A stretch of 64,000 nucleotides of DNA from Mitsuaria sp. 7. Its GTDB lineage: Bacteria > Pseudomonadota > Gammaproteobacteria > Burkholderiales > Burkholderiaceae_C. This document shows positions 18,221-26,400 of the stretch, piece after piece. The stretch lies in assembly GCF_001653795.1 (NCBI RefSeq), contig NZ_CP011514.1, forward strand, positions 3,490,279 to 3,554,278, in the 5' to 3' direction. The notes beneath the pieces were generated by a model, which was given only the letters and a program-made list of their open reading frames with translations, was not told the origin of the DNA and made no database searches. The translations under genes and the position numbers were made by a program. The first letter of the stretch is position 1; each line of letters starts with the position of its first letter.

Positions 18221-19039
18221 ATGGGACGAGTCCTCTTCGTCAGCGCCGGCCCCGGCGCCGCCGACCTGATCACGCTGCGCGGCGCGCGGGCGCTCGCGCT
18301 GGCGGACGTCGTGCTGTTCGACGCCCTGACCGACCCGGCGCTGCGCGAGCTCGCGCCGCAGGCGAAGTGGCTGGACGTCGGCAAGCGCGGGTTCTGCCAT
18401 TCCACGAAGCAGACGGCGATCAATGCCGCGCTGGTCCGTGAGGCGAAGGCGCATGACGTCGTCGTCCGCTTGAAGGGCGGCGATGCCAACGTCTTCGGCC
18501 GCCTCGAGGAAGAACTCCTGGCGCTGGCCGAGGCCGACATCCCCTACGAGATCGTCCCGGGCGTGACCGCCGCGATCGCGGCCGCCGCGCAGACCGGGCG
18601 TCCGCTCACGCGGCGCGGCGCGGGCCGCAGCGTCGCGCTGACCACGGCGATGACACGCGAGGGAGACCTCCAGGCCGGCAAGTCCGCCGACACCGAGGTG
18701 TTCTACATGGCCGGCCAGCAGCTGGCCGCCCTCTCCCGCCGGCTGCTCGCCGCGGGCTGGGACGCCGGCACGCCGGTGAGCGTCGTGTCGCGGGCCGGGT
18801 GCGCCGATGCGCTGTCCAGCGAGCACGACGTGGCCTCGCTGGGCGCGGCGTCGATGCTGCACAAGGGACGGCCGACCGTGGTGATCGTCGGCGCGGGCGC
18901 AGCCCCGCTGGCGGGGGCTCCGCAAGCCGTTCTGGAGGCCGGTCCGGTGGTCCATGTGGGCGATTACGCGACACCGTCCTCACGCCAAGACCTTGAGCCG
19001 CAGGGGCTGGAATCCCTGCCGCAAGGGCCGAACGTTTAA
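18221..19039 (+). CDS. cobA: Uroporphyrinogen-III C-methyltransferase
   Basis: A 272-residue SAM-dependent methyltransferase that methylates uroporphyrinogen III at C2 and C7 to give precorrin-2, the precursor of siroheme. It has the tetrapyrrole methylase pattern: VSAGPGAADLITLRGARAL at the start, VVRLKGGDANVFGRLEEE near residue 85-102, VPGVTAAIAAAAQTG near 111-125, and YMAGQQ near 165. No CysG dehydrogenase/ferrochelatase domain is fused, so those steps must be encoded elsewhere. It lies 55 nt after cysN as the last gene of the sulfate reduction operon. That fits supply of siroheme to CysI. Confidence 0.94.
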   Translation: MGRVLFVSAGPGAADLITLRGARALALADVVLFDALTDPALRELAPQAKWLDVGKRGFCHSTKQTAINAALVREAKAHDVVVRLKGGDANVFGRLEEELLALAEADIPYEIVPGVTAAIAAAAQTGRPLTRRGAGRSVALTTAMTREGDLQAGKSADTEVFYMAGQQLAALSRRLLAAGWDAGTPVSVVSRAGCADALSSEHDVASLGAASMLHKGRPTVVIVGAGAAPLAGAPQAVLEAGPVVHVGDYATPSSRQDLEPQGLESLPQGPNV

Positions 19040-19147
19040 AATCCCCTGTTTACCGTCAGCGCCATCGAGCCCACCGTCCACGGACCGCCAGGGGATCGCT
19101 GATTTTCGAGGGCCCGTTTTGCCGGCCCCGTCACTAGAAGAGCCGCT

Positions 19148-19471
19148 ATGACCCACGTCGTCACCGAAGCCTGCATTCGCTGCAAATACACCGACTGCGT
19201 CGATGTCTGTCCCGTCGACTGCTTCCGCGAAGGTCCGAACTTCCTGACCATCGATCCCGATGAGTGCATCGACTGCGCGGTCTGCATCCCGGAGTGCCCG
19301 GTGAACGCGATCATGCCGGAGGAGGACGTGCCCGGCGATCAGCAGATCATGATCAAGCTGAACGCCGACCTGGCGAAGAAATGGCCCAGCATCACCAAGC
19401 GCAAGGCCCCGCTCCCGGACGCCGAGGAGTGGAAGGACAAGACGGGCAAGATCGATCAGCTGGTCCGCTGA
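19148..19471 (+). CDS. fdxA: 7Fe ferredoxin FdxA
   Basis: A 107-residue ferredoxin with one 3Fe-4S and one 4Fe-4S cluster. The cysteine spacing [18 protein letters not shown] then [12 protein letters not shown] is that of the FdxA family, followed by the usual basic C-terminal extension with [10 protein letters not shown]. It is preceded by tagaagagccgct. It has its own leader of about 100 bp after cobA. The next gene is a ferredoxin-NADP reductase, so the two probably form an electron-transfer pair; use by the upstream sulfite reductase is possible but not shown. Confidence 0.96.
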   Translation: MTHVVTEACIRCKYTDCVDVCPVDCFREGPNFLTIDPDECIDCAVCIPECPVNAIMPEEDVPGDQQIMIKLNADLAKKWPSITKRKAPLPDAEEWKDKTGKIDQLVR

Positions 19472-19528
19472 CCGATCCCCTCATCTCGCGGCGTCGGGTC
19501 CTGCTGCCGGCGGCCGCCCCACACAAGA

Positions 19529-20632
19529 ATGGAAACGCAAGTGACTGAAGCGACCTCCGCCCCGCACGCGGGCGTGATCGAAACCGACGCCGTCATCGTC
19601 GGCGCGGGCCCGGTGGGCCTGTTCCAGGTGTTCGAACTGGGCCTGCTCGAGATCAAGGCCCACATCATCGACTCGCTGGCCTATCCCGGCGGCCAGTGCA
19701 TCGAGCTGTACCCGGACAAGCCGATCTACGACATCCCGGCGCTGCCGGTGGTGACGGGCAAGGAGCTGACCGACAACCTGATGAAGCAGATCGAGCCCTT
19801 CGGCGCGACCTTCCATCTGGGGCAGGAGGTCACGACGGTCGAGAAGCAGGAAGACGGTCGTTTCTTCGTCGCGACGAGCAAGGGCACGCAGTTCCTGACC
19901 AAGACCATCTTCATCGCGGGCGGCGTGGGCTCGTTCCAGCCGCGCACGCTGAAGATCGAGGGCATCGACAAGTTCGAGGGCTCGCAGGTCCATTACCGCG
20001 TGCGCAACCCGTCGCAGTTCGCCGGCAAGAACCTGGTGATCATCGGCGGCGGCGATTCGGCGCTGGACTGGGCGCTGAACTTCTGCGCGGCCAACGACGA
20101 CGGCAACCCGCACAAGGCGGAGAGCGTGATCCTGGTGCACCGCCGCGACGGCTTCCGTGCCGCGCCGGCCTCGGTGGCCAAGATGCGCGAGCTCTGCGAC
20201 GCCTACGAGATGCAGTTCATCGTCGGCCAGGTCAGCGACCTGGACGAAGGCGAGGACGCGCTGAAGGGCCTGAAGATCACCGGCGGCGACGGCGTGACGC
20301 GCGTCGTGCCGGCGGACCAGGTGCTGGTGTTCTTCGGCCTGTCGCCCAAGCTGGGCCCGATCGCCGAGTGGGGCCTGTCGCTGGAGAAGAAGCAGATCCA
20401 GGTCGACACCGAGAAGTTCCAGACCAACGTGCCGGGCATCTTCGCGGTGGGGGACATCAACACCTACCCGGGCAAGAAGAAGCTGATCCTGTCGGGCTTC
20501 CACGAGGCCGCGCTGGCCGCGTTCGGCGCGATGCCGATCATCAACCCGGAAAAGCGCGTCCACCTGCAGTACACGACCACCAGCCCGAAGCTGCACAAGG
20601 TGCTGGGCGTCGAGACGCCGAACTTCGACTGA
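19529..20632 (+). CDS. Ferredoxin-NADP reductase (thioredoxin reductase-like type)
   Basis: A 367-residue flavoprotein that passes electrons between NADPH and ferredoxin. It has an FAD-binding [15 protein letters not shown] at about residues 28-42, [19 protein letters not shown] at about 52-70, an NADPH-binding [13 protein letters not shown] near 171-183, and [20 protein letters not shown] near 305-324. It lacks the CxxC redox pair of thioredoxin reductase, which places it in the TrxR-like FNR group (the YumC type). It lies 57 nt after fdxA and probably shares its transcript. A GTG four codons downstream is an alternative start. Confidence 0.94.
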   Translation: METQVTEATSAPHAGVIETDAVIVGAGPVGLFQVFELGLLEIKAHIIDSLAYPGGQCIELYPDKPIYDIPALPVVTGKELTDNLMKQIEPFGATFHLGQEVTTVEKQEDGRFFVATSKGTQFLTKTIFIAGGVGSFQPRTLKIEGIDKFEGSQVHYRVRNPSQFAGKNLVIIGGGDSALDWALNFCAANDDGNPHKAESVILVHRRDGFRAAPASVAKMRELCDAYEMQFIVGQVSDLDEGEDALKGLKITGGDGVTRVVPADQVLVFFGLSPKLGPIAEWGLSLEKKQIQVDTEKFQTNVPGIFAVGDINTYPGKKKLILSGFHEAALAAFGAMPIINPEKRVHLQYTTTSPKLHKVLGVETPNFD

Positions 20633-20668
20633 ATGTGACGAGCGCTTCGACGAAGCGCCTCCGAAAAG

Positions 20669-20703
20669 AAGCCCGCCTGGCGAATGCCGGCGGGCTTTGT
20701 CTT
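20669..20703 (+). terminator. Rho-independent terminator after the ferredoxin reductase gene
   Basis: Inverted repeat aagcccgcc / ggcgggctt with a short loop, followed by tgtcttt. It lies 36 nt after the stop codon. Confidence 0.82.
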
Positions 20704-20824
20704 TGGGCGGAAGCATGAGCTTGTGATTGATCAATACACGCGTCGAGCGAAAGGTGGACAGTTCCCACTCTTGTCTCAGGACACTGTCGGGGATGCAACC
20801 ATTGCACCGGAGGAGCACGAACTC

Positions 20825-21297
20825 ATGAAGACGCCGCAATTCACTTTGACGAGCGTCATTCCGACGCCGCGGGCCTCCTTGCTTCTGACGTTTGCCGACG
20901 GCGAGAAGTTCGAGGTCGATCTCGTCGACGTGATCACGAAACTCCGCGCACTCGGCCCGTTGAAAGATCAAGGTCTCTTCATGAGGGCGCGCCTGGGCGA
21001 GTTCCACGACACCGTCGTCTGGGATGAGGACGGCTCGCTGGAACTGGCGGCTGACAACCTTCGCGCAATGGGTATCGAGCAGACGGGGGGATCTCGCACG
21101 AGTTCATCGTGCGCTGGATGTATGAGAACGAACTGAACCTGGAGACAGCCGCCTTGGCGTTGGGCATGTCCCGTCGCATGGTGGCGTACTACCGCAGCGG
21201 CGCGAAGGCTGTGCCGCGCACCGTCGCATTGGCCTGTCTCGGCTGGCGGGCGATGAAGCTGGGCCAAGTCGACGATCGATTCGCGCTGGCCGCGTGA
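20825..21297 (+). pseudogene. DUF2442-HTH protein gene broken by a one-base frameshift
   Basis: The first frame (from ATG 20825, good ribosome site ggaggag) encodes a DUF2442 domain: MKTPQFTLTSVIPTPRASLL, the FEVDLVDVI strand and a GSLELAADNLRAMGIEQTG end. It then continues in the wrong frame to a stop at 21136. The frame one base over continues as ISHEFIVRWMYENELNLETA and a helix-turn-helix (LALGMSRRMVAYYRSGAKAVP) to 21297. The switch falls in the six-G run at 21085-21090; one extra G would restore a single protein of about 157 residues. DUF2442-HTH proteins are often antitoxin-like or regulatory partners. The gene is either a recent pseudogene, a sequencing error or a slippage switch. No toxin partner (DUF4160-like) is adjacent. 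Confidence 0.82.
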
Positions 21298-21400
21298 GTT
21301 CAAGGAGCCTGTCGGCTGCCCAGCGCACTTCGCTGGATGACAGAGAATCCCCGCCAGACTCGCGTACTGCGAGCGTTTTCTTGTGAGGGAGAAGAGACCG

Positions 21401-21736
21401 ATGCCCACCACATTCAACGGAACCGGAACGAAATACGTCGGCGAGCGCGAGCACGATCGCGGCGGCCGCTACATCACGACGAAGTGGATCGTCCTCCTCG
21501 GACTGCCGCTGGTGCCGCTGAGCTCATGGCGCGTCTTTCCGCTCAATGACGGCGCCTCGCAGGACCACTCGCATCTGCTCAGCAGCGGCGCCAGCCTGTC
21601 GGAGGAGTCCGTCGCCGCGGAGCCCGTGCCGCTGAACTGGCGACAGGTGCTGAACGTCTACGCGATCGTGATTCCGGTGATCGCCTTCCTGGTCTGGGCG
21701 TTCTTCCGCCTGCTCCCGGGCGGCATCAAGTTCTAG
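21401..21736 (+). CDS. Small membrane protein of unknown function
   Basis: A 111-residue protein with two predicted membrane segments: ITTKWIVLLGLPLVPLSSW near residue 24-42 and VLNVYAIVIPVIAFLVWAFF near 83-102. The soluble part between them is short and acidic. The N-terminal FNGTGTKYVGEREHDRGG resembles a short zinc-ribbon-less form of small stress or housekeeping membrane proteins, but I cannot name the family. The ATG at 21401 is preferred over the GTG at 21383 because gagggagaagag lies 7-15 nt before it. It is convergent with the small gene at 21733, overlapping by 4 nt. Confidence 0.7.
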   Translation: MPTTFNGTGTKYVGEREHDRGGRYITTKWIVLLGLPLVPLSSWRVFPLNDGASQDHSHLLSSGASLSEESVAAEPVPLNWRQVLNVYAIVIPVIAFLVWAFFRLLPGGIKF

Positions 21737-21957
21737 CCCTTCGGATGGTGGCCGGGAGCCACCGGCCCCGGCGCCTCGGTCAACTCCCGCGCCAGCCCCT
21801 CCAGCAACGACGCCGCATCGTCGAAGTCGAAGACCTGTCCAGTGGCCAGGTTCTCGACCCGTCCGCTCAGCACACCTCGCGCCGGATCGGCCTGCCGATC
21901 CAGCTTGAGGACGTAATGCCGGCGTACCGGATGCAGCGGGTCCTGGGTCAGGGTCAT
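21733..21957 (-). CDS. Small soluble protein of unknown function
   Basis: A 74-residue protein downstream of the efflux permease, 19 nt after its stop. A strong AGGAGG lies 11 nt before the ATG, which argues for real translation. The sequence (HPVRRHYVLKLDRQADPARG, then LSGRVENLATGQVFDFDDAASLLEGL) resembles short proteins of Burkholderiales that pair a GRVEN-x-TG-x-FDF strand pattern with a helix, but no function is known to me. It is co-directional with the efflux operon. Confidence 0.66.
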   Translation of the reverse strand: MTLTQDPLHPVRRHYVLKLDRQADPARGVLSGRVENLATGQVFDFDDAASLLEGLARELTEAPGPVAPGHHPKG

Positions 21958-21976
21958 GGCCGTCGTCCTCCTGCGC

Positions 21977-23524
21977 TCAGTGCCCGGCCTCGCTCATCGC
22001 CACCGCACGCGTCGGCCTTGGCGCGAGCCAGATGGCGAAGGCGGAGATCATGAACAGCGACGCCACGATCCAGAAGATGTGGTTGGTCGCGAGCATCACG
22101 CTCTGACCGGTGAGCAGGTTGTCGAGCATCGCGTTGCGCGCGTCCGGCGCCAGCCCCAGTCCGGTGAGCGAGCGCATCACCTCCCCCGACCGGTCCAGCG
22201 AACCCACCAGATCCGCATGGATGGCCGTCGTGCGGTTCTCCCAGCTCGTGGTGACCAGCGAGGTCGCGACCGCGCCGGCCAGCGTGCGCATGAAGTTCTG
22301 CAGCCCGGCCGCGGAAGCGGTCTCGTGCGGCTCGACGCTGCCCAGCGAGAGCGCCGTGAGCGGCACGAAGAAGAACGGCATGCCCGCGCCCATCAGCAGC
22401 AGCGGGAGGGCGACCTGCCAGTAGCCCATCTGCGTCGTGCCCACCGTGCGCAGCATCATCACGCCGCCCAGCCAGGCCAGGCCGAAGAACACCAGCGGAC
22501 GCGGATCCACCTTGCCCGCCAGCTTGCCGGCCAGCGGCGCCGCCGCGACCGCCAGCACGCCGGACCAGGCCGTCGCCAGGCCCGCCCACGTGGACGTGTA
22601 GCCCATGAAGCTCTGCAGCCACAGCGGCGTGAGCACGTTCGCGCCGAACATCGCGCCGAAGCCCAGCGCGATCGTCAGCACGCCGACGGCGAAGCCGCGG
22701 TGGCGGAACACCCGCAGGTCGACGATCGGATAGGGCTCGGTCAACTCCCAGATCAGGAAGGCGACGAAGCCGACCGCGGCGACCACCGCCAGCGCGATGA
22801 TCTCGTTGGACGCGAACCAGTCCTTCTCCTTGCCCAGGTCCAGCATCAGCTGCAGCGCGCCGACGAAGACGATGAGCAGCAGCAGTCCGACGCGGTCGAT
22901 CGGCTTGCGTTCGAGCGGGGTCTCGTAGCGGCGCAGCAGGCGCGCCGCGACCGGTGCGACGGCGAGCGCGATCGGTACGTTGATGAAGAAGATCAGCGGC
23001 CACGAGAACGCATCGCAGAGCCAGCCGCCGAGGATGGGACCGAGGATGGGCGCGACCAGCGTCGTCATCGCCCATAGCGCCATCGCGCTGCCGGCCTTCT
23101 CCTTCGGGAACACGCGCAGCAGCAACGTCTGCGACAACGGCATCAGCGAGCCGCCCGACAGGCCTTGCAGCACGCGGCCGGTGACCAGCAGACCGAGCGT
23201 CGGCGAGAGGCCGCACAGCGCCGAGCACAGCCCGAACAGCACCATCGCCGTCGAGAACACGCGCACCGCGCCGAAGCGGCCCGCGATCCAGCCGGTGAGC
23301 GGCACGATGCAGGCCTCGGCGACGGCGTAGGAGGTGATGACCCAGGTGCCCTGGCTCGAACTGATGCCGAGGCTGCCGGCGATGTCGGGCACGGAGACGT
23401 TGGCGATCGTCATGTCCAGCACCGCGATGAAGTTCGCGGCGGCCAGGACGATGGCGGCGAGCCACAACTGCCCGCCCTCGAGCGGGCGGTCGTCGGCGTG
23501 GTTGGAAAGGACGGCGGCGGTCAT
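21977..23524 (-). CDS. DHA2 family efflux MFS transporter permease (EmrB type)
   Basis: A 515-residue inner-membrane drug:proton antiporter with 14 predicted helices. Seen: LDMTIANVSVPDIAGSLGIS in helix 1 (motif D1 of DHA2 pumps), SYAVAEACIVPLTGWIAGRFG with the motif A loop, and GRVLQGLSGGSLMPLSQTLLL (motif C-like). It forms the pump of an EmrAB-TolC-like system with the HlyD-type adaptor (23547-24743) and outer-membrane factor (24844-26283) upstream on the same strand. The substrate is probably hydrophobic drugs or uncouplers, which is family-level knowledge only. Confidence 0.94.
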   Translation of the reverse strand: MTAAVLSNHADDRPLEGGQLWLAAIVLAAANFIAVLDMTIANVSVPDIAGSLGISSSQGTWVITSYAVAEACIVPLTGWIAGRFGAVRVFSTAMVLFGLCSALCGLSPTLGLLVTGRVLQGLSGGSLMPLSQTLLLRVFPKEKAGSAMALWAMTTLVAPILGPILGGWLCDAFSWPLIFFINVPIALAVAPVAARLLRRYETPLERKPIDRVGLLLLIVFVGALQLMLDLGKEKDWFASNEIIALAVVAAVGFVAFLIWELTEPYPIVDLRVFRHRGFAVGVLTIALGFGAMFGANVLTPLWLQSFMGYTSTWAGLATAWSGVLAVAAAPLAGKLAGKVDPRPLVFFGLAWLGGVMMLRTVGTTQMGYWQVALPLLLMGAGMPFFFVPLTALSLGSVEPHETASAAGLQNFMRTLAGAVATSLVTTSWENRTTAIHADLVGSLDRSGEVMRSLTGLGLAPDARNAMLDNLLTGQSVMLATNHIFWIVASLFMISAFAIWLAPRPTRAVAMSEAGH

Positions 23525-23546
23525 GGCGCGGCTCCGGGATTGCGGC

Positions 23547-24743
23547 TCACTCGGCGCGCGTGTCGACGGTGGCGCTCATCGACAGGCCGACCTGCAGCGG
23601 CCGCTCGGCGAGCTCGCGCGGGTCCAGCGCGATGCGCACCGGCACGCGCTGCACGACCTTGATCCAGTTGCCGGTCGCGTTCTGCGCCGGGATCGCGGCG
23701 AAGGCCGATCCCGTGCCGCCGGACAGGCCTTGCACGGTGCCGTGATAGACGACCGAGCGACCGTAGAGGTCGGACTCGATCTCGACCCGCTGACCGATGC
23801 GGACCTTGTCGAGCTGCCCTTCCTTGAAGTTGGCGTCGACGTGCACCTGCCCGATCGGGACGATGCTGAGCAGCGGCGTGCCGGCGGCGACCTGCTGGCC
23901 GAGCTGCACGGCGCGGCGGGCGACGACGCCGTCCACCGGCGCGCGCACGACCATGCGTTCGAGGTTGACGCGGGCCTGGTCGCGCCTGGCGCGGGCGAGC
24001 GCGACCTCGGGATTGGTGTCCTCGCTGACGCCGGCGATCAGCGTGGCGTTCGCTTCGCGCTGGCCGACGGCCGCGACACGGTTGGCGGCGCTCTGCGCGG
24101 CAGCGGCCTTGGCGGCGGCGAGCGCGGCGCTCGACGTCAGGAAGGCGTTGCGCGCGCGGGTGATCTCGTCAGCGGAGACCGAGCCCGAATCGGCGAGCGC
24201 CTCGCGCCGCTGCAGGTCGACGCGGGCGCGGTCGAGGTCCGCGGAGGCGGAGGCCAGTTGCGCCTCGGCGCGGATGCGATCGGAGTCGCGCGCGGAGATC
24301 TGGGCCGCGAGGCTCGCGTCGTTGGCGACGTAGCCGCGCACGCGGCGCTGCGCGCGGCCGAGCTCGGCCTCGGCCTGATCCAGCGCGAGGCGCGCGTCGG
24401 TCTCGTCGAGCACGACCAGCACGTCGCCGCGCTTCACGCCCTGCGTGTCGGCGACGCGCACGTCGCGCACGATGCCGCCGACGAAGGGCGTGACCTGCGC
24501 GGTCTCGGCCGCGGTGTAGGCGTTGTCGGTGGTGACGTAGTGCGACGCGAAGAAGTGCTCGTAGGCGAAGACGCCCACCGCCGCGGCGACGACCGTCAGC
24601 GCGAGCACGGTGAACAGCCGCTTGCGCGTTTCGGGGCGGGCCGGCGCGGCGGGCGCGGCCTGGGCCGGTGGCTCGACGGCGTGCAGATGCTGCGATGGAT
24701 GTGGAGGCTGATGCGACGGGGCATCGAAGACGGCTTCGGACAT
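23547..24743 (-). CDS. HlyD/EmrA family periplasmic adaptor
   Basis: A 398-residue membrane-fusion protein. Short proline-rich cytoplasmic head, one membrane helix at about residues 43-60 (LFTVLALTVVAAAVGVFAY), a barrel-sandwich (lipoyl-like) half GGIVRDVRVADTQGVKRGDVL, a long alanine-rich coiled-coil hairpin (about 110-240), and the returning half APVDGVVARRAVQLGQQVAAG, with the beta-barrel VDANFKEGQLDKVRIGQRV. It bridges the EmrB-type pump and the outer-membrane channel. The start at 24743 was chosen because the upstream extension is proline-rich and lies against the outer-membrane gene. It lies 22 nt from the pump gene. Confidence 0.93.
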   Translation of the reverse strand: MSEAVFDAPSHQPPHPSQHLHAVEPPAQAAPAAPARPETRKRLFTVLALTVVAAAVGVFAYEHFFASHYVTTDNAYTAAETAQVTPFVGGIVRDVRVADTQGVKRGDVLVVLDETDARLALDQAEAELGRAQRRVRGYVANDASLAAQISARDSDRIRAEAQLASASADLDRARVDLQRREALADSGSVSADEITRARNAFLTSSAALAAAKAAAAQSAANRVAAVGQREANATLIAGVSEDTNPEVALARARRDQARVNLERMVVRAPVDGVVARRAVQLGQQVAAGTPLLSIVPIGQVHVDANFKEGQLDKVRIGQRVEIESDLYGRSVVYHGTVQGLSGGTGSAFAAIPAQNATGNWIKVVQRVPVRIALDPRELAERPLQVGLSMSATVDTRAE

Positions 24744-24843
24744 GGCGGGACTCGCTTTCTCTCTCGGGCTTCTTGTCGGGGGGAACGGGTTCGGGATCAG
24801 GCCAGGCGCCAGACTTGGATACAGAGCCGGGCGCAGCGGGGAT

Positions 24844-26283
24844 TCAGGACTTCGGTGCGGCGCTGTAGCCACCACCCAGCGCGCGCTTCAACGACACGTC
24901 GAGCGTGAACGCGCGCGAGCGCAGGTCGGTCTGCGCGCGGCGGTTGGACAGCCAGGCGTCCTCGGCCGTGAGCACTTCCAGGTAGGTGGAGAGGCCGCCG
25001 GTGTAGCGCCGCTGCTGGATCTCCCAGGCCTCGCGCGCGGCGTCGACGCCTGCATCGGTGCTGGTCAGCTCGCCGCCTAGGGACCGTGTGCTGGCGGCGA
25101 TGTCGGCCACTTCCTGCAGCGCCTGCACGACGACCTGGTCGTAGCTCGCGACGGCCGCATCGGCATCGGCGCGGGCGCCACGGAACTGGCCGCGCAGCCG
25201 GCCGCCGTCGAAGATGGGCAGCGAGATCGCCGGACCGATGCTGCCGGTGAAGGCGCCGCCGTCGGTCAGCTTCGACAGGCCGAGCGACTGCATGCCGGCG
25301 AAGGCGGTGAGATTCACATCGGGATAGAACGCCGCCCTGGCGGAGTCGACACGGCCGAGCGCGGCTTCGACACGCAGGCGCGCCGCGACGATGTCGGGAC
25401 GGCGACCCAGCAGTTGCGCGGGCAGACGTTCGGGCAGGCCGAACTCGCGGGCGACGTCCAGTTGCGGACGCGTCAGCGCCAGACCGCGATCGGGACCGGC
25501 GCCGGCCAGCGCCGCGAGGCGATGCCGCTGCAGCGTGAGCTGCTCGCGCGCCGACAGCAGGTCGGCCGCGGCCATCGCGTGCCGGGCCTCGACCTGGCGC
25601 ACGCTGCCCAGCGTCTCCAGTCCGTTGTCGCGGCGCATGCGGAACAGCTCGACGGTCTTCTGACGCACGGCCAGCGCGGCCTCGGCGGTGTCCTGCACGG
25701 CCCAGAGCCGGGCGAACTCGGCGTAGCCCGAGGCGATAGCGGCCGCCAGCATCAGCCGCGCCTGCGCCGCGTCGGCCTGGGCCGCTTCGGCATCGGAGAG
25801 CGCCGCCGCCAGCGCCGCCCGGTTGCGGCCCCAGAAGTCGAGGTCCCAGGAGAAGTCCAGCGTCGCGCGGCCGTAGTCCTTCCAGCCTTCGGGCACGGCG
25901 ACGCGCGGGGTCAGGTACTCGTAGCTCTGCTTCTGCCCGGTGATCGAGGCATTGCCGCGCAGCTGCGGCCGGTCGGCGGCGCGCGAGGTCTGCACGGTGG
26001 CTTCCGCCCGCGCCAGACGCGCCTGGGCGGTGGCGATCGACGGCGACCCGACGAGCGCCTCATCGATCAGCTGATCGAGCTGCCCATCGCCGTACCCGCG
26101 CCACCAGGCATCGGACGGCCAGTCGGCGCGGGCGGCGGCGAGCGCCTGCGTGGACACGTAGCCGTCGACCGGTCGCGGGGTGGTGAGCGCCGGCACGTCG
26201 GGCAGCGCGGCGCAGGCGGCCAACGCGAGCGCCACGGCCGAGACCAGCGCGGGGCGGACAAAGCGTCGAAGGCAGGGGGACAT
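24844..26283 (-). CDS. Outer-membrane efflux lipoprotein (NodT/OprM type)
   Basis: A 479-residue TolC-like channel. A signal peptide ending in LAAC (Cys24) makes it a lipoprotein. The DAWWRGYGDGQLDQLIDEAL motif after it and the two OEP repeats (about 60-245 and 270-460), with ARADADAAVASYDQVVVQALQEV in the second, are family hallmarks. It would form the outer-membrane exit for the EmrAB-type pump encoded downstream. The ATG at 26283 has GGAG 8 nt upstream; another ATG two codons earlier (26289) lies too close to that site. Confidence 0.94.
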   Translation of the reverse strand: MSPCLRRFVRPALVSAVALALAACAALPDVPALTTPRPVDGYVSTQALAAARADWPSDAWWRGYGDGQLDQLIDEALVGSPSIATAQARLARAEATVQTSRAADRPQLRGNASITGQKQSYEYLTPRVAVPEGWKDYGRATLDFSWDLDFWGRNRAALAAALSDAEAAQADAAQARLMLAAAIASGYAEFARLWAVQDTAEAALAVRQKTVELFRMRRDNGLETLGSVRQVEARHAMAAADLLSAREQLTLQRHRLAALAGAGPDRGLALTRPQLDVAREFGLPERLPAQLLGRRPDIVAARLRVEAALGRVDSARAAFYPDVNLTAFAGMQSLGLSKLTDGGAFTGSIGPAISLPIFDGGRLRGQFRGARADADAAVASYDQVVVQALQEVADIAASTRSLGGELTSTDAGVDAAREAWEIQQRRYTGGLSTYLEVLTAEDAWLSNRRAQTDLRSRAFTLDVSLKRALGGGYSAAPKS

Positions 26284-26400
26284 CGTCATTTCTCCAGGTC
26301 GTCACGGTCGGCGCGGAAGGCGCGGCAACCATGGACTGAAGCGTAGGGACGACGGTCGAGGAAGTCGTTCGGGAACGGTCGGGGAACGGTCCGGAAACGG

